Assembly: GCA_003565055.1 (NCBI GenBank)
Contig: PXDM01000275.1
Span: forward strand, 1 to 5,225
Source: Paracoccaceae bacterium
GTDB lineage: Bacteria; Pseudomonadota; Alphaproteobacteria; Rhodobacterales; Rhodobacteraceae
Length of the DNA stretch: 5,225 bases
Direction: 5' to 3'
Shown here: piece by piece, positions 1-5,225 of the stretch
Layout: every line of letters starts with the position of its first letter
Numbering within the stretch: position 1 is the first letter of the stretch
Notes under the pieces: model-generated
The model's database searches: none
Told to the model about the DNA's origin: nothing
Seen by the model: only the letters and a program-made list of their open reading frames with translations
Made by a program: the position numbers and the translations under genes

Positions 1-1646
1 ATATTGGTGAAATGGCAGCGCCCCTCACCGAGATTTTCGGGGATCGGCCGGAAGGTCCCGTCGATCAGGCTAAGCAACCAGTCACGCGCAGCCGTCGACA
101 GGGCCGCGCCGGGATCTCCGATCTTTTCGACAAGCCCCGGACGCACTTTGCCGTCGCCCTGCAGCCAGAGGTTCAGTAGCCCATCGCGATGGAAGAGATC
201 GTCTTCGAGGCCCGGCTCGCTGGCAGCGTGACCGGCCGCCAGGATGGCCAGCAGGCTCTGACGGCTGAGTTTGCTGATCTGCATCAGCCATTCAGGAATT
301 TCCACATTGTGCCGCGCCAGCACGGTCAGAAGCTCAGTCTCACGGGTTTCCGAACCGGGGGTCGCTTTGGCCAGATCCTTGTCGGTGGGATCGGCGCATC
401 CCAGCGTGATTGCAATGGCAGCAGCGTGCCGCAAGATCCAGCCGCGTTCCTCTTCAACCGGCCCTTTGCTGGACCAGGGCTGGTAGTGCTTTCCTGCGAA
501 TTTCCCAAGACCGCCGAAATCCGGCAGGAAGCCGAGACTCGCTGTCATCGCATCGATCTGGTCGCGGAGGGATCCCTCTGCGCTAAGATGATCGACATGG
601 ACGAACAGGGCTTTCGCACAATCCGCCGACGATTTTTCGAGGACATCGATAAGGTCACGCACATCACCCGCGCCATCCAGGAGATCCCGCGTGCCCTTCG
701 GGTTAATATCGACCCGCATGGGCAGGTTCAGCGGTCGCAGCGCGTCCGTGATGGCCGCATCGATAACCTTCTTCGCATCGGTAGCCGGAATAAGGGCCAG
801 GAACTCGCCGTCATGATGCATTTCGATCAGAGGCGGCATGCCATGGGAGCTGCGTGTCGCTGCGGACAGACCGAGCTGAAAATTCGACAAAAGGAATGGG
901 GTATGCGGCGCGCGCATATGGATCTTGCGGCAGCCGGATTTGAACGCATCACTGCGAAAGCCACCAAAGGACTTGATCGCCTCGATCAGATCGTCGAGTG
1001 ACTTGCGGCTGTCGAGGAAGAGGCCATCAAGGCGATCCGCAAGGCGGACATAGCCAGCATCTGCCTTCTCCCGCGCCGAGATTAGCCGCCCGCCCGGCTT
1101 GATCAGGTCGGAGCGGGTCATCTCGACCGCATTGATCATCGACAGCAGATCCGCAGCGGAGATCCCGACGCCCTGCGCCTTCAGCCAGGAGGAAACGCCG
1201 TAACGCTGCATCAGGCCGTCAACCGCCTCGCCAGTCAGATTATCCTGCCGGGACAGGCCGAGCATCTTGTCGGCATCATGCAGAAAGCCGGTGGCGATCA
1301 GAATCGCCAGGCGAGGAGCAAGCCCTTCGGTCTGCCCTGCCGCCTTGAGGTCGATCTCCGCAAAAAGGGCGGCACCCCGAGCGACAGAAAGGATATGGTC
1401 GAGCAACGTGACGTTGCGGAAATGCGCGCGGCTTGCGAAGTCGGGGCCTTCGACATGGCCACCTTTTCCTGAGAGGGTCATCAGGTAGGGGATGCGATCA
1501 TCAATCCTCTTGCCGGCCTGAATGCCCTTCGCGGCAGGTTCGGTCAGTGGCCCCGTCCCGTGGTTGCGCTCAGCATCCGAGAAGACATGGGTTGTCACGA
1601 CATTCTCGAGGAAGGACGCAAAGAGGGTTCTCGATATCTCGATCAT
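1..1646 (-). CDS. cas10d: Cas10d/Csc3-like large subunit of a type I-D-like CRISPR effector (3' end cut by window edge)
   Basis: Translating the minus strand from the ATG at 1646 gives 548 open residues that run off the left edge without a stop. Residues about 75-215 look like an HD phosphohydrolase domain: LLDH (H84), FLHDADK (H123, D124, K127) and VRLADRLDGLF (D204) match the spacing of HD metal ligands in Cas3'' and Cas10 proteins. Residues about 270-300 (PPLIEMHHDGEFLALIP) resemble the degenerate palm strand of Csc3, and no GGDD cyclase motif appears in the visible part. In known type I-D systems Cas10d is the large Cascade subunit and its HD domain cuts target DNA, while a separate Cas3' supplies the helicase. 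The gene follows cas6 by 7 nt, and its GAGGA ribosome site overlaps the cas6 stop, so the two should be cotranslated. The visible length fits a family of roughly 900-1000 residues. A type III Cas10 is the main alternative. The family call rests on motif reading, not on a search. Confidence 0.6.
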   Translation of the reverse strand, partial: MIEISRTLFASFLENVVTTHVFSDAERNHGTGPLTEPAAKGIQAGKRIDDRIPYLMTLSGKGGHVEGPDFASRAHFRNVTLLDHILSVARGAALFAEIDLKAAGQTEGLAPRLAILIATGFLHDADKMLGLSRQDNLTGEAVDGLMQRYGVSSWLKAQGVGISAADLLSMINAVEMTRSDLIKPGGRLISAREKADAGYVRLADRLDGLFLDSRKSLDDLIEAIKSFGGFRSDAFKSGCRKIHMRAPHTPFLLSNFQLGLSAATRSSHGMPPLIEMHHDGEFLALIPATDAKKVIDAAITDALRPLNLPMRVDINPKGTRDLLDGAGDVRDLIDVLEKSSADCAKALFVHVDHLSAEGSLRDQIDAMTASLGFLPDFGGLGKFAGKHYQPWSSKGPVEEERGWILRHAAAIAITLGCADPTDKDLAKATPGSETRETELLTVLARHNVEIPEWLMQISKLSRQSLLAILAAGHAASEPGLEDDLFHRDGLLNLWLQGDGKVRPGLVEKIGDPGAALSTAARDWLLSLIDGTFRPIPENLGEGRCHFTN

Positions 1647-1650
1647 CTGG

Positions 1651-1655
1651 TCCTC
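1651..1655 (-). promoter_or_regulatory. Ribosome binding site of the Cas10d-like gene, overlapping the cas6 stop
   Basis: Read on the minus strand this is GAGGA, four bases before the ATG at 1646. It shares bases with the cas6 TGA (1656-1654). This supports the chosen start and suggests translational coupling. Confidence 0.6.
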
Positions 1656-2358
1656 ACTTCATGAAAATCGGGCAACCAAAGCCCGCGCGGGTCTTTGATC
1701 CGAGCCCCGCAAGGAAGGCAAAGGCGACATCCTCCGGCTTGCCGCGGAAGGTCATGGGGACCGAGAAGGCCGGAAGATAGATTGTCCCGCGCGGAGATTT
1801 TCGCAGCGGGACGACCCGCTTCGTGACATCGGTCTTCCGGGACAGGGGGTCGATGTGGAAAGAGACGTCGAGATTGCGCCCTGCGCGCCGCTCCAGACCC
1901 GCACGCAATGCGGCATCGAGATCGACATCATCGAGAGCATCCGCATAGAGCTTGATGTCGCGGTCCTGCTTCCGGAAGGGCAGGGCGAAAGGCGAGGCGA
2001 ATGCGACCATCAGCTCGGGGTTTTTCGCATTGGCTGTATCGATCATCTCGCGGCGCGCGGCCCCGAAATAGAGGGTATCGCCGTTATCGGAAGCGCAGCG
2101 AACCTCGTCGGGCTTGATGCGCGCGAGAACCTCGCCGAGTTCGGGGTCGGGTGTCGATACGGTCACGCTGTGGATGACAGTGGCATTCCTGCGATCGGAC
2201 CGCCCTTCGATGCCGAATGTCCAGGGTCGGGCGGATATGCCGACCACATCTTCCGATCTGGCGCCCGCGGCGACAAGTCCGGCGACAAGGGCAGCATTGA
2301 TACTGTCCGCATACATCGCCCGCTGCAGCGATCTCCGAGTGTCGAGCTTGATCCTCAT
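1654..2358 (-). CDS. cas6: Cas6-family CRISPR RNA endoribonuclease
   Basis: The 234-residue product ends in GLGSKTRAGFGCPIF (residues 218-232), the glycine-rich RNA-binding loop that defines Cas6-type RAMP proteins. It is preceded by a strand and helix (IYLPAFSVPMTFRGKPED, 193-210) in the usual place. Length fits Cas6 (about 200-270). Cas6 cuts the repeat in the CRISPR precursor transcript and hands crRNAs to the effector complex. The ATG at 2358 is supported by GAGGAGG five bases upstream. The gene is first in a minus-strand operon and is followed after 7 nt by the Cas10d-like gene, which supports the call. Oddly, there is no histidine in the first 60 residues, where the catalytic His of classical Cas6 sits. 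The only histidines are H63 and H168, while Y16 and several Arg/Lys are present. It therefore either uses a non-histidine mechanism, as some archaeal Cas6 proteins do, or has a shifted active site. Another RAMP (Cas5/Cas7) is less likely given the C-terminal loop. Confidence 0.72.
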   Translation of the reverse strand: MRIKLDTRRSLQRAMYADSINAALVAGLVAAGARSEDVVGISARPWTFGIEGRSDRRNATVIHSVTVSTPDPELGEVLARIKPDEVRCASDNGDTLYFGAARREMIDTANAKNPELMVAFASPFALPFRKQDRDIKLYADALDDVDLDAALRAGLERRAGRNLDVSFHIDPLSRKTDVTKRVVPLRKSPRGTIYLPAFSVPMTFRGKPEDVAFAFLAGLGSKTRAGFGCPIFMK

Positions 2359-2363
2359 CCGCG

Positions 2364-2370
2364 CCTCCTC
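2364..2370 (-). promoter_or_regulatory. Strong ribosome binding site of cas6
   Basis: GAGGAGG on the minus strand, five bases before the ATG at 2358. It is the best Shine-Dalgarno match in the window and fixes the cas6 start. Confidence 0.75.
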
Positions 2371-2402
2371 GATTTTTACAGGGTCAGGCTAGCGCAGCAA
2401 AA

Positions 2403-2430
2403 TTGATCATACAATATGGTATGGTATAGC
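2403..2430 (+). promoter_or_regulatory. Candidate promoter of the WYL regulator gene
   Basis: TTGATC (2403-2408) and TATAGC (2425-2430) are spaced by 16 bp, giving a plausible plus-strand sigma-70-type promoter about 38 bp before the preferred start. It overlaps the divergent cas promoter, so one operator could control both. This is a weak consensus match. Confidence 0.35.
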
Positions 2431-2437
2431 ATTATGT
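2411..2437. promoter_or_regulatory. Imperfect palindrome, candidate operator for the WYL regulator
   Basis: The 27-bp segment is centred on 2424, and 9 of its 13 base pairs are symmetric: the left blocks ACA, ATG, TAT are mirrored by ATA, CAT, TGT at matching distances. It lies between the divergent cas6 and regulator genes and covers the promoter-like boxes of both. WYL repressors of the BrxR/CapW group bind inverted repeats as dimers next to their own genes, so this is the natural operator candidate. The symmetry is read directly; the binding role is inferred. Confidence 0.45.
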
Positions 2438-2440
2438 CAC
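2411..2440 (-). promoter_or_regulatory. Candidate promoter of the cas6-cas10d operon
   Basis: On the minus strand GTGACA (2440-2435) and TATTGT (2416-2411) are separated by 18 bp, resembling -35 and -10 boxes, with the cas6 ATG about 50 bp further on. The boxes are imperfect, and an alternative -10 (TATGAT, 2411-2406) overlaps them. The call rests on position and an AT-rich context in otherwise GC-rich DNA. Confidence 0.4.
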
Positions 2441-2467
2441 ATCATAAAGGTGGAAAGATGCAACTTC

Positions 2468-3319
2468 ATGAAGCTGAAGTATTCAGAGAAAATTGCCGCA
2501 ACTTATCTCGCCTGGTGGGAGGGGGGGGTGTCGCCGGCGCGACTCGCGCGCATCCTCGACGTGTCTCGCGAACATGCGAGCCGGAAAATCATGCCCTGGG
2601 CGCGTCAGCACCTGGCCCTGACAGAGCCGCATGGCTCTTTGCAGCTTTGCACATCGACCCTTGCGTCGGAAGAACTCCCCCAAGGACTTGGGTCGCCAAG
2701 AGCCTTGCTCGATATTTTGCCTGGCATGGCGGCGTGCTTCGATGGTGACCTTGCAGCCTCGAATGTGACGCGGCTTGCGGATTTAACGACCGCGCCCTGT
2801 GATCCGGATATCTTCCAGGCGCTCTACCGTGCGCAGGCCACGCGCAGGGCCGTCCTGCTTGATTACCACGCAAAGTCAGGCCCCCACCCCATGTGGTTCT
2901 CCCCGCACAGCCTGATCGAGACGACACACCGCATTCACTTCAGAGGCCATGTCGACTGGCTGTCCCCTCCTGCTGAAGATCGGCAAGCTGCGGATGGACC
3001 ATCCTTTTACGATATCGTCCCGACGCGCGTTGCCGGGATCGAAGGTGAGAACGCTGATCAATATGTGTCCGATGAACTCGATCATCCCTGGCATGAAAGA
3101 GTGGATGCTGTTTTCATGCTTTCCGAGGCACTGCCGCATGACATCCGGTCTACCATGATCCAGGAATGGGGTCCGCACATCCATGAGAGGAATGGTGAAA
3201 TCCTCCTCGTGGTCCGGGGCGTGCGCAGAGCACTCTTGAGATATGTGTGCGACCAGCTCCAACAGCGTTCTTTCCAAGGACAGACACATGAAATCTGGAT
3301 ACCAAAGAGCCGGATCTGA
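2468..3319 (+). CDS. WYL-domain transcriptional regulator, BrxR/CapW-like
   Basis: From the ATG at 2468 the product has 283 residues in three parts. Residues 1-60 look like a winged HTH (LAWWEGGVSPARLARIL followed by DVSREHASRKI), close to the 'YWEG, DL, ISxxQAS' pattern of BrxR/CapW repressors. Residues about 113-192 form a WYL domain: ALYRAQATRRAVLLDYHA, then WFSPHSLI, HRIHFRGHVDW (in place of the typical RWHVRAY) and YDIVPTRVAGIEG. Residues about 208-270 resemble the WCX dimerisation region. Such proteins are cytoplasmic DNA-binding repressors that sense a ligand, probably a nucleic acid or nucleotide, and control CBASS, BREX or CRISPR loci. A WYL protein is a known negative regulator of the type I-D locus of Synechocystis 6803. 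The gene is divergent from cas6 and shares its control region. A GTG at 2450 would add six residues but lacks a ribosome site; 2468 fits the family N-terminus better. A G8 run lies in the HTH coding part. Confidence 0.72.
   Translation: MKLKYSEKIAATYLAWWEGGVSPARLARILDVSREHASRKIMPWARQHLALTEPHGSLQLCTSTLASEELPQGLGSPRALLDILPGMAACFDGDLAASNVTRLADLTTAPCDPDIFQALYRAQATRRAVLLDYHAKSGPHPMWFSPHSLIETTHRIHFRGHVDWLSPPAEDRQAADGPSFYDIVPTRVAGIEGENADQYVSDELDHPWHERVDAVFMLSEALPHDIRSTMIQEWGPHIHERNGEILLVVRGVRRALLRYVCDQLQQRSFQGQTHEIWIPKSRI
2521..2528 (+). repeat. Homopolymeric G8 tract inside the regulator's HTH coding region
   Basis: Eight consecutive G bases encode the end of WWEGGV (residues 18-21 of the regulator). 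Protein similarity to the family reads through it in the present frame, so the gene appears intact. Runs of this length are prone to slippage, and one lost G would join the reading frame starting at ATG 2458, which has a better-placed AAAGG, to the body of the regulator. Confidence 0.7.
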
Positions 3320-3482
3320 AACCTAGTTGATTTATTTTTGAGCTTTATGGTTCTGTTTTGTTGCTAAGCCTATGCCGAGGGCCGTCTTTTTGCGCTGAGG
3401 ATTTCCGCTTAGGTCCGACGTTATGTCCGGCCAGACCACTTAGGAAGCCGAAACCTAGCGCGCGCAGGGTGCTGACACGCAT

Positions 3483-3530
3483 CGCGCCTGACGTGAGTGA
3501 CCCCCGGCATTAGATTGACTCGTCAGGGCG
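3483..3530. repeat. Long imperfect inverted repeat
   Basis: CCTGACG (3487-3493) is mirrored exactly by CGTCAGG (3521-3527). The stem extends outward through CGC/GCG with one bulged G, and inward through AGT/ACT with a TG bulge, giving about 13 pairs. The plus strand continues with ATTTT, so a plus-strand terminator is possible, but it lies more than 160 bp past the regulator stop. A recombinase or protein site is an alternative. Confidence 0.4.
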
Positions 3531-3537
3531 ATTTTAA

Positions 3538-3553
3538 GAGTCCCTGAGGGCTC
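3538..3553. repeat. Short hairpin
   Basis: GAGTCC and GGGCTC pair across a CTGA tetraloop (six pairs, one of them G-T). It lies 7 bp after the longer inverted repeat and has no T-run after it. It may be part of a structured noncoding stretch. Confidence 0.35.
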
Positions 3554-3851
3554 CTCCCGAAGCTTTGGCTCTTGGTTGCTGCCAAGGGTGGCATGCCCTC
3601 AGCGGCGCTTAAAATGAATCTTGCGCTCGATGGTCGTCTCTGGCTGGAAGTGCCGATCTACATGAGAAACTCGCCGGTGACGCTCTGAGCGCAGTGCTTG
3701 CGTGCATGGCGACAGGAGTAGGAGAGGCAGCAAATACACCGGACCGACCGGGTATCGCGACCGGTTTCCAAAAAGCACGCTGACAAAATGACGGCTCATG
3801 TCAGCAAGCTGGCTCCCTTGCGAATATGAGCCGACCTGCTCATCTGCCTGC

Positions 3852-3881
3852 CGGGCCGCCGGGAAGCGCCAGTGCGGCCCG
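3852..3881 (-). terminator. GC-rich hairpin just past the integrase stop
   Basis: CGGGCCGC (3852-3859) and GCGGCCCG (3874-3881) form a perfect 8-bp stem with a 14-nt loop, starting 5 bp beyond the integrase TAA on the minus strand. No T-run follows on that strand, so it may be a Rho-assisted or weak terminator, or an mRNA 3'-stabilising hairpin. Confidence 0.4.
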
Positions 3882-3886
3882 CAAGG

Positions 3887-5225
3887 TTACACTGTCCCAG
3901 TTTCGATCCGCTCCAACACATCCGCGAGAATTGAGAGCGCTTCCTCTTGCGGGTCACGGCTGTTGGTCATGATCTGGGTCAGCTGGAGGTAGTGTGACGC
4001 CGCGCCGCCCGCATTTTCGGCCTTGAATGGCTGTGTGTGTGCGAGGATGTGCTCAATGGTCGATACCGGCACCTTGAGACTATGCATAAGTGTTGCAGCT
4101 GTCCGACGGAGATCATGTCGATGCCAGTCGTGCGTTCCGGTAGCAGCGTTAAGTGCCTGCTGGAACCTGTTCCAATTACCGAGAGGTCCTTTGCCCGTGC
4201 TGTTTGGAAAAACGAAATCGGCAGGATCATGCGCCTGCCATCCTGGCAACGAACGAAGAAGATCCATTGCTGCGCCTGACAAGGGCAGGCACTGACTGCG
4301 TGGCCCACCCCTTGTCGACTTGACCTTTGGCTTGTTCCACGCTGAATTTCTGCGATCTAGATCACCCCAGCGCATTGCGCAGACTTCGTCCAAGCGCGCT
4401 GCCGTCAGAAGAATGAAGCGCATCGCGATGGGGCGGTAGTCGAGGTGGCCCTCGGTAAGGAGACTGCCTATCCTCGGCGCGGGATACTTTAGAAGTGGCA
4501 GCACGGCTTGTAACTCATCCTGGGTCAGCACCCTTATGCGCTTGCCGGTAATCATCGGATCGTCAGAAGCAGGATCGTGCACATTGCCAAGGCCGACGAC
4601 ATCGAGACGAGGTATGCGCGAAGCACCGATCTTGGCATAGCTTTTCCTGCCTGCCGCCCAGTCGAGGACAGGACTGAGATAAGCCCTCGCTCGTGACGCT
4701 TGACCACTCGCCTTGGAGGACGACCCGACCGAGGGCTTGACCCGCCTGTGCGACCTGAGGGCAATAGCGAACTCATTTTCGGTGATCATTGTGACGTTGT
4801 GATCGAGCAGAGCGGTGAAAACACTCTCGACGACCCGACCAGCCTGACTTCGCTGCGTCCGCGGACCTGCTGGCCCCCAGACCACCTTCGTGTTGCCGAA
4901 CTCGCGCTCGAACTCGCGCAGAAGTTCGCGCAATGTCGGCGCATTCGTGGTCGCGCGTGCTTCATCGCGTCGTGCGCGCCGCTCGGCATTCAGGTCGCGC
5001 CCTGCCTTGAGGTCGAGCCGTTTCTGAGTCGCCTCTGCACGCGCCTGCTTGAGCGAAAGATCAGGGTATCGCCCGAGCGTGACGGTGATCGGCGAGGCGG
5101 CTGGACCGCCACGGGCCTTGAGGACGAAGGAAATCTCACCAGTTGGGGCGACACGAACCCGCAGGCCGGTGGTGGCTGCGTCGGTGATCTCGAAGCGGAG
5201 GCCGGTCGGTTTGAGCTTCCGCAAG
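3887..5225 (-). CDS. Tyrosine recombinase integrase with N-terminal DUF4102 arm-binding domain (5' end cut by window edge)
   Basis: The visible 445 residues (counted from the minus-strand codon at 5224) show the three-part layout of P4/CP4-57-type integrases. Residues 1-85 match the DUF4102 arm-binding domain (GLRVRVAPTGEISFVLKA; TLGRYPDLSLKQARAEA; LKAGRDL). Residues about 95-200 form the SAM-like core-binding domain. Residues about 228-425 form the catalytic domain, with all expected residues: R277 (LLTAARLDE), K302, H370 and R373 (HDLRRTAATL), H396 (HILAHTQ) and nucleophile Y412 (SHYLQL). These enzymes integrate and excise genomic islands by site-specific recombination, often at tRNA genes next to the integrase 5' end. 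The TTG at 5224-5222 is probably an internal leucine, because family members carry about 10-20 further residues before this point; the true start lies outside the window. It is convergent with the WYL regulator. Nothing indicates inactivation. Confidence 0.9.
   Translation of the reverse strand, partial: LRKLKPTGLRFEITDAATTGLRVRVAPTGEISFVLKARGGPAASPITVTLGRYPDLSLKQARAEATQKRLDLKAGRDLNAERRARRDEARATTNAPTLRELLREFEREFGNTKVVWGPAGPRTQRSQAGRVVESVFTALLDHNVTMITENEFAIALRSHRRVKPSVGSSSKASGQASRARAYLSPVLDWAAGRKSYAKIGASRIPRLDVVGLGNVHDPASDDPMITGKRIRVLTQDELQAVLPLLKYPAPRIGSLLTEGHLDYRPIAMRFILLTAARLDEVCAMRWGDLDRRNSAWNKPKVKSTRGGPRSQCLPLSGAAMDLLRSLPGWQAHDPADFVFPNSTGKGPLGNWNRFQQALNAATGTHDWHRHDLRRTAATLMHSLKVPVSTIEHILAHTQPFKAENAGGAASHYLQLTQIMTNSRDPQEEALSILADVLERIETGTV

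Larger units (their letters stand above)
3320..3886. other. Intergenic region with no convincing gene
   Basis: About 567 bp lies between the stops of the regulator and the convergent integrase. The first 45 bp are T-rich on the plus strand (3325-3365); the rest is of ordinary GC with several inverted repeats. Open frames are short (the longest is 66 codons on the minus strand, 3599-3799, without a good ribosome site) and resemble nothing I recognise. I see no CRISPR repeats, tRNA or recognisable insertion-sequence ends. It may be decayed DNA, an untranslated tail or an unrecognised structured RNA. Confidence 0.6.

Noticed and set aside
189..1001. Plus-strand 270-codon open frame
   Set aside because: It lies antisense to the Cas10d-like gene, has low-complexity, Arg-rich translation and no family resemblance, and is a high-GC shadow of the real frame.
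1..1646. Type III Cas10 (Csm1/Cmr2) identity for the large protein
   Set aside because: No GGDD cyclase motif is seen, and the HD-plus-degenerate-palm pattern with adjacent cas6 fits Cas10d better. It is not excluded because the C-terminal part is missing.
1855..2406. Plus-strand 183-codon open frame
   Set aside because: It lies antisense to cas6, whose reading is backed by the glycine-rich loop and a strong ribosome site.
2416..2748. 110-codon open frame overlapping the regulator start
   Set aside because: Its translation past the G8 run shows no family features, whereas the other frame gives HTH and WYL domains. It is kept only as part of the G-tract observation.
3318..3458. Direct repeat GAAACCTAG at 3318-3326 and 3450-3458
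   Set aside because: A nine-base repeat in about 570 bp is expected by chance, with no further similarity around it. It is too weak to call attachment or CRISPR repeats.
3599..3799. Minus-strand 66-codon open frame with a short hydrophobic stretch
   Set aside because: It has no well-placed ribosome site, no recognisable domain and an unremarkable length for chance in this DNA.
5222..5224. TTG as the integrase start codon
   Set aside because: The DUF4102 domain normally begins further upstream, and the window ends one base beyond, so an internal leucine is more likely.

Overview
The window looks like accessory DNA from a proteobacterium with high GC content. G/C-ending codons, good Shine-Dalgarno sites and the style of the proteins suggest an alphaproteobacterium, perhaps a Rhodobacterales-like lineage. 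This is inference; no rRNA or housekeeping marker is present. Four genuine genes are visible, two of them cut by the window edges.

Left half (1-2358, minus strand): a tightly packed two-gene operon read right to left. A 234-residue protein with the glycine-rich C-terminal loop of Cas6 crRNA endonucleases is followed after 7 nt by a large protein, of which 548 residues are visible. That protein has an N-terminal HD-nuclease-like domain and then a palm-like strand pattern, which best fits Cas10d (Csc3), the large subunit of type I-D CRISPR effectors. The rest of the effector (csc2, csc1, cas3) and any adaptation genes would lie beyond position 1. No CRISPR array is in the window.

Centre (2359-3319): a short AT-rich divergent control region holds promoter-like boxes on both strands and an imperfect 27-bp palindrome. 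It is followed on the plus strand by a WYL-domain regulator with the N-terminal winged HTH, WYL and C-terminal (WCX) layout of BrxR/CapW-type repressors of defence loci. The likely arrangement is an autoregulated repressor that also controls the divergent cas operon.

Right half: about 567 bp without a convincing gene (3320-3886), containing several inverted repeats, separates the regulator from a convergent tyrosine recombinase of the P4/DUF4102 type. Its catalytic residues are all present and its 5' end runs off the right edge. The integrase suggests that the CRISPR-Cas module and its regulator sit at the end of an integrative element, with the attachment site probably just beyond the right edge.
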